In this document: piece by piece, positions 1 to 8,149 of the stretch
How positions within the stretch are numbered: position 1 is the first letter of the stretch
Layout of the letters: every line of letters starts with the position of its first letter
Source: Xylaria sp. FL1777
Lineage: Eukaryota > Ascomycota > Sordariomycetes > Xylariales > Xylariaceae
Assembly: GCA_022578965.1 (NCBI GenBank)
Contig: MU401049.1
Span: forward strand, 1-11,421
Direction: 5' to 3'
Length of the DNA: 11,421 nucleotides
Notes under the pieces: model-generated
What the model was told of the DNA's origin: nothing
Databases searched by the model: none
The model's input: the letters and a program-made list of their open reading frames with translations, nothing else
Translations under genes and position numbers: made by a program

Positions 1-606
1 ATAAGTTTAACTTTAAATTAGTTTTATTAGTTATTATATTAAACTTTATATAAAGCTTTAGTTTTTTTAGCTATTTGCTGCTTTTTTAACAAATGTTTAT
101 TTTGTTTTTTAATTTTTTTTTATAAAATGTTTAAATGCTTGTTTTATTTAGTACTTTAAATATTATTATATTTTGTTTTATTTTTGCTTTTAAGCAAGCT
201 TTAAATTATAGTTTTTAAGCTTTTTTGCTTTTAATAATTATTTTTTAGTATAATTATGCTTTAATTAACTAATAATATTTATAATAATTATTTTTATATT
301 TTTTTAAACTAATATTATAAATATAATTAAAATTTTTTTTAAATGTTATAAATTTTTGTAAATTTTTATAATAAACTATAGTTATAACTAATTATTTTAA
401 TTTATAAAAATTTTATATTTTTGTTTTTATAATTTGTTTAAAAAACTAATTATTTTTTAGTTTATTAAATAAATATTAATAATAATAATATATTATATAA
501 TAATTTTATAGTACTTTATTATATTTTAAATCTTTTAAGCGTAAAATATTATTATTATTTTTTATTATAATTTTATTATAGTAGTAATTTTTAGCAATTA
601 ATTAAA
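1..606 (-). repeat. Direct repeat, left copy; probable gag-pol junction/protease segment of copy A
   Basis: Bases 1-606 match 10816-11421 in direct orientation at a constant offset of 10815, with no net indel over 606 bases. The differences I checked are C/T or G/A. In copy B this stretch lies just upstream of the reverse transcriptase, so in the family it should hold the protease and the 3' end of gag or the gag-pol junction. The minus strand at about 20-160 can be read as a loosely retropepsin-like stretch (Leu-Asn-Lys-Thr-Ser, then Lys-Tyr-Leu-Leu-Lys-Lys, then Tyr-Lys-Val). I could not find a convincing Asp-Ser/Thr-Gly active site. The repeat clearly runs past both window edges. Confidence 0.85.
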
Positions 607-1299
607 TTATTAGCTTTAGTTTTTAAAACGTATTAGTTTTTGCGTTAATTATTAGTATTTTTTTGTTTTATTATATTTAAAGCAGTTTAAATTATAAAAA
701 TACTTTATTTATTTTTATTAGTTTTTTTTTTGTAGTATTTTTTATAGCTTTTAATTTTATTTGTTTTTATTTTAAAGTTTTATAAATTTTATTTTTTTAA
801 GTTTATTTAACAATTAAATGTTTTAATAGTTTATAATTAGTTTAATAATTATACTATTTATAGTTATAGTTTTATTTTTTTAAATATAATTTTTTTGTAA
901 GCTATATTTTAAGCTTTAATAGTTTAAAATTTTTATAGTTTTATAAGTTTGCTAATTATGTTAATTTATTACTTTTTATTATTTGTTATTTTTAATTAAA
1001 CTATTTTTTTAAGTTATATATTAAATAACTTTAATTATTTATATAATAAATATATTTTTTTATAATTTGTTTTAATAACTATAAAGCTTTTAAATAATAT
1101 TTGTATGCTTATTTATTTTAATTTATATAAATAAAGCATTTAGATTTATTTAATATAGCATTTTTGTTTTAATTTAAAATAGCAACTTTATATTTTTGCT
1201 TTAAAAATATATTTTTTAAATTGCTTTATTATTTTTTGTTGTTTTAAACTTTTATAATTTATACTTTTTTTTTAGGTTAAAAAATTTTTTTTTTTTTAT
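607..1299. other. Copy A interior between zinc knuckle and shared segment; no clear domain
   Basis: About 690 bases between the gag zinc knuckle and the segment shared with copy B. By position on the minus strand it should hold the end of gag and the gag-pol junction. I see AT-rich, lysine/isoleucine/leucine-type minus-strand translation with many TAA stops and no motif I can name. A minus-strand stretch at about 1158-1197 has two cysteines but not zinc-knuckle spacing. No tandem repeat, tRNA or terminator is evident. Confidence 0.4.
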
Positions 1300-2100
1300 A
1301 GCTTTTTTTTTTGTTTTTTTTTTTTAAATTAGCATTATTTTTAAAAGTGTTTTTTTTTTTTATAGTTATAACATTTAACTTTAAACATATTTTAAAATTA
1401 TTATTTTTAAACTTTATTAATTTGTTTAAACCTTTGTTTAATATTTTTTTAAGTATTTTTTTTTTATTTTTTTTAGTTCTTTTAGTTTTAAAGTACTAAT
1501 TAAATAATTATTAATTAATTATAATAGCTATATTAATATACATATTAATTTTTATTAGTTTATTTATTTTATATAGTTTGTTTTAAACTTAAGTTTTAAG
1601 TTTACTATAAAATAAATAAAATAATATAAGCTTAAGTAATTTTAAAATTACTACTAATTATTAAAACTTTATAATATAATTTATTGCTATTTTTATTTGT
1701 TTTAAGCAATAAAGTGCTTTTTTTGCATGTTTTACTTTTTAAGTGTTTTTAAATAATGCTTTTATTTAATTTTTAAACTTAACGTAATTTTTAAAAAAAT
1801 TTTTTGTTTTTAGCTTAAAATTAGTTAACTTATTAGCTTTTAAAAAATCCTTTAAAATAAATTAAAACTATTTTAGTACTTTTTTTAATAAAAATTATAA
1901 AATAGTTATTATTTTTTAATTTTTTTTTATAATAGTAATAAAATGCTATTTTAAATAAAGTTTAATATAAATTAAAAAAGCTTTTATATTTATAGATTTA
2001 TTATAAAGCTTTAAAGCAATAAGTTTAAAACTTTTAATATTTAGTATTTTTAATATTATAAATAATTTTAATAGTAAAAGCAATAATAATAATAAAAAGT
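1300..2100 (-). pseudogene. Gag relic (retrotransposon gag domain plus CCHC zinc knuckle), RIP-inactivated
   Basis: Gag is the structural protein that packages retrotransposon RNA in virus-like particles. On the minus strand from about 2041 to 1680 one frame follows the fungal retrotransposon gag domain. It has a segment AFLIYIKLYLK-stop-HF (about 1981-1940; the stop stands for Trp), then Lys/Asn-rich sequence, then FF-stop-KLR-stop-V, and later a segment ending KTNKNSNKLYYKVL, matching the usual Leu-Arg-Gln...Tyr-Ala...Phe pattern of the domain. Around 1600 the reading frame appears to shift before the C-terminal part (LKLKFKTNYIK). A basic region follows, then a zinc knuckle. The Trp and Gln positions are TAA/TAG. 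The start is not defined: 2100-2460 is low-complexity AAT/TAA sequence that could be an acidic or Asn-rich N-terminus or leader. The 3' end is also approximate. Confidence 0.72.
1332..1373 (-). other. Gag CCHC zinc knuckle, second Cys mutated to Tyr
   Basis: Minus-strand codons read C-Y-N-Y-K-K-K-K-H-F-stop-K-stop-C, which fits the C-x2-C-x4-H-x4-C nucleic-acid-binding knuckle exactly if the second Cys (TGT/TGC, now TAT) is restored in thought and the stops are Gln or Arg. Cys codons lie at 1371-1373 and 1332-1334, His at 1347-1349, and the mutated Cys at 1362-1364. The Gly usually before His reads as Lys. Its place downstream of the gag domain is where Gypsy and other gag proteins carry it. 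Confidence 0.7.
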
Positions 2101-2715
2101 TAAGTTTTTTATTTTAAGTTATTACTTTAAGTGTAATAATAATAAAAATAAGCGTTAAGTTTACTAATAATAATATTAATATTAGTTATAATATAATTAT
2201 TTATTTAAAGCTTTAATTTATTATTATAATAGCAGTTATTATTGCTGCTTTAATTATTATAGCTAATATTTATATTAGTTTAAAAGTTATAATATTTAAT
2301 ATTTAAGCTATTTTTTAAGTTAAAGCAACTAGTTTGCTTTATAGTACTAGTATTAATATTAGTTTTTTTTTATTATTACTACTTAACTTTTTTTTTTTTA
2401 TTATTGCTTTTTTTTTAATAAAAATAACTAGTAAAAATACTAAAGTTTATTATTTTAATATATTGCTAGTTCTAAAGGTTTTTAAGATTTTTAAACTTAA
2501 TTTTTAATTTTTTGTTTTTAATAATATAACTTAAATTTAGTTTTATTAATTATTAAGTAAAGTTTATTTATATAATGCTATTTAGCATTTTTGTTTTTTA
2601 AATATTTTTTTAGTATATTTTTAAAAGTTTATTTTATAAATTGTTTGTTATTTAACTTTTTATACTAATATTTATTTTTGTATGTTAAGTTTTATTAATT
2701 AAAAAGTTATTAAAA
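2101..2715 (-). other. Copy A leader/5' UTR and possible gag N-terminus
   Basis: This stretch lies between the gag domain and the 5' LTR. It is full of TAA/AAT/TTA micro-runs (for example 2050-2190 and 2330-2430) and contains no motif I recognise. By position it should include the primer-binding site just left of 2716, but the bases there (2696-2715) are too degraded to match to a tRNA 3' end, so no PBS is claimed. Confidence 0.45.
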
Positions 2716-3209
2716 TATAATAAACTTATTATATACTAATATAACAAGTTTGCTTTTAAAGTTTTAATTTGCAAATAATAATAGGATTTTTAATAATAGT
2801 CCATTAAAGAAGTTTTTAAAATACTTTTATTACTATGCATTAATAAAAGTTTTAAAAAATTAAAAATAATAAATATATTAATGCTTAGCAGTTATAAAAA
2901 ATTAATAGCTAAAGAACTAAAACTAAGTAAATAACTAAATATAAAAAATACATAATTATATAAACAAAAAAAAAGTAAAAAAAGTAATAATTTCTTTTAA
3001 ATTACTGCAAGTTTAATAAGCACTAAATTATTATAAGCCTAGTAAGCTTTAAATTACTATAAGCTTAATAAGCTTTAAATTACTATAAGCTTAATAAGCT
3101 AAATAAATTGTTATATAACTTTAGCTTTAGCTAGCAAAAAAAAAGGTGCAAAATATATATAAAAGCATTAAGCTGTTTTAAAAGCTACTTTAGTGCTAAT
3201 TTTATAATA
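2716..3209 (-). repeat. Long terminal repeat, 5' LTR of Gypsy copy A
   Basis: This 494-base stretch matches 6323-6816 in direct orientation at a constant offset of 3607, with no net indel. It is bounded by sharp loss of similarity on both sides. Its ends read TA...TA, which RIP would give from the canonical TG...CA. Differences between the copies are nearly all transitions, with a few transversions near 2956-2960 and 3106. It is called the 5' LTR because gag lies to its left on the minus strand. It contains four 26-base tandem units and a short A-rich tract (about 2965-2985). Confidence 0.78.
2999..3102. repeat. Four tandem 26-base units inside LTR A
   Basis: The units start at 2999, 3025, 3051 and 3077 and follow the pattern AAATTACTATAAGCTTAATA then AGCTTT. 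Units 3 and 4 are identical except at the last two bases; units 1 and 2 differ mainly by C/T and G/A. The same array sits at the same place in LTR B (6606-6709), so it predates both insertions. Short tandem units in LTRs are often promoter or enhancer repeats; that role here is only a guess. Confidence 0.85.
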
Positions 3210-3299
3210 GTTTAATAATTATATAAACTTAGCGTTTTTTATTTAGTGCAATTTTTATTTTTATTTTATTAGCATATTTAAAAAAAACTTATATATATT

Positions 3300-5190
3300 G
3301 TATTACTTAGGACTAACGGCTTTAAAAAGCTATGCTAAAAGCTACCTAATTTTATACGTAAGTAAAAACTATGCTAAAGCTAAATAAAAATATTTTTGCT
3401 AACTGCTTGCTATTATAACTTATATCCCTTTTATAGCTAACTATATAAGCGCTACTATTTAAAAATCGCGTTGCTTAATTTTTATTTAATACTGCTGCTT
3501 TTATTGCTTGCGTTTTTGTTTGCTGCGCAAGTATAGCTTTTTGTTATTTAAACTGCTTATTAATAGTTTTTAAACAGGTTTTTTTTAGGTTAGTTTTAAG
3601 GCTTTAATATATTAGCAATAGTTTGTAATCTTGTTTTTTGTATAGTTGCTAGCGCAGTTTTTTTTAGTAAGCAATTTTTCGAGCAAATAATATTTTTGCT
3701 TATTAAATTATTAGCTTTTTGCTTGCGTAGCGTTTTTATAGCAGCAATAATACATAGTTAGCTTTAAGTTAGCTTTATTATAAACTATATAAAGCAGTAA
3801 ATAAAGGCGTTTTTAGCTAGCTTACGCACTTAAATAGCTTTTAGGCATTTTGCTGCTTAAGCTAAATAGTTGCTTTAATAAAAAAAGCACATAACTGCTT
3901 TTTTTTTAGTTTGCATAAAGCATAGGTTTGCTTTATTTTTAGCATGTTTTAAAGATTTACATTAGCTGCATTTTTGCTTATTTTTACATATGTTAGCTTA
4001 GTAGCCTTATTTTTAGCAGCTATAGTATTAAGTTGCTATTATATCTATGAAATAAAAAGCTACTTAAAAATAACAATAGTTCTAAAAAAGTTCATTAATA
4101 TACGCTATGTTTACATTTTCTGCAATTATAACTTTAATATATATTAAGCATATTTTTTGCTTACGTTATAATAAACAAAGTAAAAAAAATAGCTTTTTAA
4201 TTTTTAGCTTTTAGTTAGCTAGCTTAAGTTAAGCTAACATTTTTTTTTTTTTATTTTTAGCATTTGTTTAATTAGTAGGCCTAAAGCTACTAGCTAGTAT
4301 AATTAAAAGTGCATTTTTAATTTTTTATTAAACGCTTAATAAGCTTATAATATATTTGCTAGCATTTAGGTCTAGATTTTTTGCTTATTAAAAATAACTT
4401 TTTAGTTATTATTTAGTAGTTTATATGCTGCTTAAATTATGTTTGCTTTTATTGCTTGGTTTAGCTTTTATATTATAATTAACTTTGTTTTTACTTTAGC
4501 TTTATAGTTAGCAAAAGTTATAATAATAGCTTAATTAAAGTTTATTGCTATAATAGCCCTAAAGTAAGTTAGTAAAACAACGCGTAAAAATTTTTTACTA
4601 CTGTTTACTTATAGTACGTTTATATAAAATATAAACTACTAGCAAAAAAAATTAGCAACTTTAGCTTGCTTGCTTATGCAATTTTTAAATTGCTAAATTT
4701 ATACATGCAGCAATTTTATTTTTGCAGTAAGCTTTTTTTGCTTTATTAATAATGCTTATAATAGGTTTTAAACAGCATGTTTGCTACTTTTATTACTGCT
4801 GTTTATTTATAGCTGCTTATTTATTTGCTAAAAGTAATACGCTTTTAATAACTTTTTAATAACTTAGTAAGCACTATAAATAGTTTGCTTATTTAGGTTT
4901 TTTTTAAAAAAAATCTTAGCGTTTATTATTGCTTTATTTAGCTTGTTTATATAGTACTGCAAGTTTAACGTTAAGCTTATTGCTAGTTGCTACTAGTTTA
5001 AGTTTATACTGTTAGCTAGTTATAACTAGTTTTATATTAAAAAAGTTACGTTATAATTTTTTGCTCCTTTTATTTCTACTTTTATTCTTTTTTAAGTTAT
5101 TATTTATATAAGCTTGTTTTATATATAGCAAGTTTCTGTAAGTTTAGTTTTTAAAGCTGCATAAGTATTTTTATAAATCTAGTTAGTTGC
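3300..5190 (-). pseudogene. LINE ORF1-like (gag-like) zinc-knuckle protein relic
   Basis: ORF1 proteins of Tad1/I-type LINEs bind the element's RNA and carry two or three zinc knuckles near the C-terminus. Here a minus-strand frame has a knuckle at 4027-3986, Y(C)-Y-S-C-x4-Y(H)-x4-C, with Cys-to-Tyr and His-to-Tyr changes explained by RIP. A second follows at once: C-x2-C-x4-H, with Cys codons at 3968-3970 and 3959-3961 and His at 3944-3946. A third, looser stretch (VMCFFY...YLA...AAKC) recalls the H-x-A-x4-C pattern after the knuckles in this family. Further down is a Lys/Gln/Ala-rich tail to about 3300. The N-terminal part (5190-4150) gives Gln- and Lys-rich translations in more than one frame and no nameable domain; frameshifts are likely. 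A gag of another retroelement, or a host zinc-knuckle gene, are the alternatives. Confidence 0.5.
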
Positions 5191-6322
5191 AAAAAAAAGC
5201 CAAAAAAAAAAAAACTTATATTTAATATTTTTTAATAATTTTATTTTAACTATTAATTTTTTACTTTTTTATTTTTTTATTAAAACTAAATTATAAATTA
5301 TTAAAACAGTTTTAAAAATTTTATATAAGCTAAACTTATAGATTTTAATAATTTATAACATTTTTTATTTATAAGTAATACTTTTTTTATAATACTTATA
5401 AACTTTAATAATTTAAAGCACTTTTTGTTTTTTATAAACTATACTTTTTTATTTATATTTATTAATTAACAAAAAAGCAATAATTTAACTAATAACTTAA
5501 ATAAAGTTATAAAAGCTACATATTTAGCAATTTTTAAACTAAATATATATTAAAGCATATTAGCTTTTTTAAAAATAAACTATAGTTAAGCAAAGTTTAT
5601 TATAAAGCTATATAAAAATATAATTATATTTTAAAACAGAAAAATAGTTTACGTTATTTATATAAATATATAGCTTTAGCTATTAAGTATAAAAATAATA
5701 TTTGCTTTTAAATAAAACGCTAAACATATTTTTTTTTTAAGTTATAAAAAAATTATTTATAAAAATTAAAAAATGTTATAAAGTGCTTAAAAGCTATATA
5801 ACAATAAGTTTTTAGTACTAAAATATTAGCTAAAACTAAATTATTTTTAACTTTAATAAAAATAAAGTAAATTTATAAATAATATTTATAGCTGTTTAAT
5901 AGTAAACCTATTAAAAATTAAAAATAGCTATATAATTTATAGCGTTTATATAAGCTTACTGCTTTTATAAGCGTTAAAGCTTTTATATGTTTTAATTAAA
6001 GTGCTATATATACTAGCTAATCTTTAAAATAAAGTTTTTAATTATTAAATCAAATATTATTTAAAAGCTAATATTATATTTATTAAAAACTTTTTAAACT
6101 AAGCTAAAAAAAACTAATTTTTAATAGTTTTATTGCTTATAGTAGCACTATTATAAACAAACTTTATTAAAGAACAAAAGCAATAATAATAGCTATATAA
6201 TACCTTAATAAATGCTGCATTTTTTTAGTATATTATAAGTAGTATACTTAGCTATAAAAAATAGCTAATATTATAATTAAAGCTAAACGTATTTAAATTA
6301 AAAAATCTTTTATAAAGCAAAC
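5191..6322. other. Unassigned AT-rich segment left of LTR B
   Basis: About 1.1 kb with no recognised domain. If the LINE begins near 5190 this may be its 5' UTR or older DNA into which it inserted. On the plus strand one frame can be followed from about 5494 to 6300 with only TAA/TAG stops and a hydrophobic, Leu/Ile/Lys-rich translation (for example LIVALL near 6140-6160). However, its stop density is about what random DNA of this base composition gives, so coding is not established. No tandem repeat, RNA gene or LTR ends are visible. Confidence 0.35.
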
Positions 6323-6816
6323 TATAATAAACTTATTATATATTAATATAACAGGTTTGCCCTTAAGGTCTTAATTTGCAAGTAATAATAGAATTTTTAA
6401 CAGTAGTTCGTTAAGGAGGTTTTCGGAGTATTTTTACTACTATGCATTAATAAAGGTCTTAAGGAATTAAAAGTAATAAGTATATTAATGCTTAGTAGTT
6501 ATAAAAAATTAATAGCTAAAAAACTAAAACTAAGTAAATAATTAAATATAAAAAATATATGTTTATATAAACAAAAAAAAAGTAAAAAAAGTAATAACTT
6601 TTTTTAAATTATTGCAAGTTTAATAAGCATTAAATTACTATAAGCTTAGTAAGCTTTAAATTACTATAAGCTTAATAAGCTTTAAATTACTATAAGTTTA
6701 ATAAGCTAAGGAAATTATTATATAACTTTAGCTTTAGCTAGCAAAAAAAAAGGTGCAAAATATATATAAAAGCATTAAGTTGTTTTAAAAGCTATTTTTA
6801 TGCTAATTTTGTAATA
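6323..6816 (-). repeat. Long terminal repeat, 3' LTR of Gypsy copy B
   Basis: This is the partner of 2716-3209 with a uniform offset of 3607 and TA...TA ends consistent with RIPped TG...CA. A polypurine tract (minus strand) lies at its right border, as required for a 3' LTR of a leftward element. The part at about 6350-6480 keeps noticeably more G and C (for example GGAGG and CGGAG near 6415-6428) than the same place in LTR A, so the two copies were mutated to different degrees. Left of 6323 similarity to copy A stops abruptly. Confidence 0.8.
6606..6709. repeat. Four tandem 26-base units inside LTR B
   Basis: This is the counterpart of 2999-3102, with units starting at 6606, 6632, 6658 and 6684. 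Differences from LTR A are single C/T and G/A changes plus one altered triplet just after the array (about 6711-6713). Conservation of unit number between the copies shows no expansion since insertion. Confidence 0.82.
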
Positions 6817-6819
6817 TTA

Positions 6820-6831
6820 TTTCTTTTTTTC
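6820..6831 (-). other. Polypurine tract for plus-strand priming
   Basis: The plus strand reads TTTCTTTTTTTC, so the element strand is GAAAAAAAGAAA, three bases from the inner edge of the 3' LTR (6816). LTR retrotransposons need such a purine run exactly here to prime second-strand synthesis. It fixes the element's orientation independently of the protein homology. A second pyrimidine-rich run (about 6868-6885) lies a little further out and could be a secondary tract. Confidence 0.65.
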
Positions 6832-7470
6832 TAAAATTATTGTTTTAATAATTTTTTATAAGTATTTTTTCTTTTTTTTTCTTTTATATGTTATAATATT
6901 AAAACATATTAAAAAAACTAACCGTTTATTTAAAACAAAGCAAAAACTTATTTTTGCTTTTTTTATTAATTTTACTAGCTATAAAGTTATGCTTTATTTT
7001 TACTGCTTTAATTAGTTATTAATATATAAAATAATAAATCATATGTTTTGTTATTTTAAATATATATGCGCTAGTTATTTTTATAATAAATTAAAAATTT
7101 TAATTAACTTAATTAACAATATAATTTTTAAATACTATTATTTTAAAAAAAAAAAAAAGCAAGCAAAGCAATAATTACTTTTAGTTTAAAAAAAATTAAA
7201 ACAAGCTTAAAATAGCTTTAATTTTGTTTTAAGCAAGTTAGCTTAACTTTATATATAAAAATGTTTTTTAAAAGCAAAAAGTATTAAAATAGTTTAGTAA
7301 AAGCTTTAGTTTTTAAATAAACTAAATAAAATAAAACGTATTAAAAAAGAACAAAAAGCGCTAGCAAAAAAGTAAAAATAACAAAAAAAGCAAACTAAAG
7401 CAGCACAAGCTACTTTATTTAAGTTTAATTAAAACTTTTTAAGCGTTTTTTTTAAAGTTAACTTTTTTTT
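6832..7470. other. Non-pol 3' region of copy B, with a Lys/Gln/Ala-rich plus-strand tract
   Basis: About 640 bases lie between the end of the chromodomain and the polypurine tract. On the minus strand no domain is visible. On the plus strand, antisense to pol, 7340-7430 reads as a basic, helical-looking stretch (KKEQKALAKK, then Lys/Gln-rich, then TKAAQATLFKF) and keeps unmutated CA dinucleotides that are rare elsewhere. Upstream plus-strand sequence from about 6900 can be read in a different frame, so a frameshift near 7260-7300 would be needed for one ORF. Some fungal Gypsy elements are, from memory and unchecked, reported to carry an extra antisense ORF near the 3' end. Here this is a possibility only. 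Confidence 0.35.
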
Positions 7471-7504
7471 TTTAGTTTTAAGCAATTAAAATATTAGCAG
7501 TAAA

Positions 7505-7652
7505 ACTAATTTATAACTACTTTAGTAGTTTTTAAATATTTTTTAAGTTTTTAAGTATTATTAATATATAAATATTTTTTTTATTTAATAAAATACTTTA
7601 AGTTACTGTTGTTTTAACAAAAATTTAGTATATTTTTAACTTTATAAACGTT
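7505..7652 (-). other. Chromodomain relic at the Pol C-terminus
   Basis: The minus-strand frame reads NVYKVKNIL, then LKYFIK-stop-KKY, then NNT-stop-KL-KKYLKTT. This fits the chromodomain pattern (Tyr-x-Val-Glu-x-Ile-Leu, Tyr-Leu-Val-Lys-Trp-Lys-Gly-Tyr, Thr-Trp-Glu-Pro), with both Trp codons now stops and Gly reading as Lys. In chromoviruses this domain reads histone methyl marks and steers integration to heterochromatin. That agrees with where the element appears to sit, but the link is inferred. Confidence 0.75.
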
Positions 7653-7739
7653 TTAATTTATTTTTATTTTTAGTTATGTTTTAATAAATATTTTAATAAG
7701 TGCTAGTTTTAATAAAAAAATATAAAAAATAAAATAAAT

Positions 7740-7940
7740 TTACATATTTTTTAGTAATAATAGTTTATAGTTAGTAAATAAAATAACTTCTTTAATTTTA
7801 AAAAAGCTAAGTTTTTTAAATTTTAATTTATTGTTTAGTTGTTTTGTTTTAATTTAAAAAATATTAATGTTTACATTTTATTTTTGTTGTAGCAAATAAA
7901 CTTTATTTCCTTTTTTAAAAGCTAGTTCTTTAGTTTGTTT
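7740..7940 (-). other. Integrase C-terminal (GPY/F-type) region
   Basis: The minus strand reads ELAFKKGNKVYLLQQK (about 7936-7883), then LKFKKLSFFKIKEVI, then TNYKL and KNM. This matches the Gypsy integrase tail with Gly-Asp-Lys-Val-Tyr-Leu, then Leu-x-x-Lys-x-x-Gly-Pro-Phe-x-Ile, then Tyr-x-Leu-x-Leu-Pro. The Asp is now Asn, and Gly-Pro reads Ser-Phe. This module binds DNA and leads straight into the chromodomain. Confidence 0.75.
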
Positions 7941-8149
7941 TTTGTTATAATATATTAACATTTATTATTATAAAAACTAAAAACGTAGTTATAGTTTAAC
8001 TTATAGCGTTTTAATTTCTGTTATAATAGTTTTTGCTTAAAGTGCTATAGTTAAAATAATAAATGCTTTTATTAATGTTTTTTTTTGTTTTTTAATAGTT
8101 ACTTGTTATTTATAAATAGCTTTATATAAAAATATGTTTATATTTTTAT

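Larger units (their letters stand above)
1..3209 (-). mobile_element. Ty3/Gypsy retrotransposon copy A, 5' part (LTR, gag, start of the A/B-shared segment)
   Basis: This copy reads leftward. Its 5' LTR is at 2716-3209, its gag relic at about 2100-1300, and the segment 606-1 is shared with copy B, where it lies immediately upstream of the reverse transcriptase. The rest of pol must lie beyond the left edge. The assignment rests on the gag homology on the minus strand, the LTR shared with copy B, and the fact that in copy B the same LTR sits downstream of pol next to a polypurine tract. In the reconstructed order LTR-gag-(PR)-RT-RH-IN-chromodomain-LTR the element would be about 7.7 kb. It is non-functional, with stops throughout every domain. 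The right flank (3210 onward) is unrelated to copy B's left flank, as expected for two independent insertions. Confidence 0.75.
3210..6322 (-). mobile_element. Interposed 3.1-kb segment, probable 5' portion of a LINE (non-LTR) retrotransposon
   Basis: This DNA lies between the two Gypsy LTRs and matches neither Gypsy copy. Its left two thirds are visibly less AT-saturated, with many GC, GCTA and AGCT words. On the minus strand it carries a zinc-knuckle protein relic resembling LINE ORF1 (see 3300-5190). The endonuclease/reverse transcriptase ORF2 that should follow ORF1 to the left is missing. It is cut off by LTR A at 3209 and may continue beyond copy A, outside the window. The simplest reading is that copy A inserted into a LINE just downstream of ORF1. 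No poly-A tail or target duplication can be assigned. Confidence 0.5.

Noticed and set aside
1158..1197. Second zinc knuckle in gag (minus strand)
   Set aside because: Two Cys codons are present, but C-x2-C and the His spacing are not met in any frame I tried.
1311..1499. 62-codon plus-strand open frame rich in Phe and Leu
   Set aside because: It is antisense to the Lys-rich gag C-terminus and zinc knuckle. The T-runs come from AAA lysine codons on the other strand, giving a Phe run with no start signal or homology. It is open only by chance.
2696..2715. Primer-binding site next to LTR A
   Set aside because: The position is right, but the bases are too altered to match the 3' end of any tRNA with confidence.
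2999..3102. CRISPR-like array
   Set aside because: The 26-base units are directly adjacent with no spacers, and lie inside an LTR of a fungal retrotransposon.
2716..3209. Plus-strand transposase C-terminus inside the LTR
   Set aside because: Short Leu/Lys/Ser-rich readings are possible but no motif holds, and the stretch is explained as an LTR.
3210..3214. Target-site duplication at the LTR flanks (3210-3214 and 6318-6322)
   Set aside because: These are flanks of two different insertions; each partner lies outside the window, so they are not expected to match and do not.
2716..6816. The 494-bp repeats as the two LTRs of a single 4.1-kb element
   Set aside because: The polypurine tract lies outside the pair (6820-6831), pol ends into the right-hand LTR from outside, and gag starts outside the left-hand LTR. 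The DNA between them has LINE-like, not Gypsy, features.
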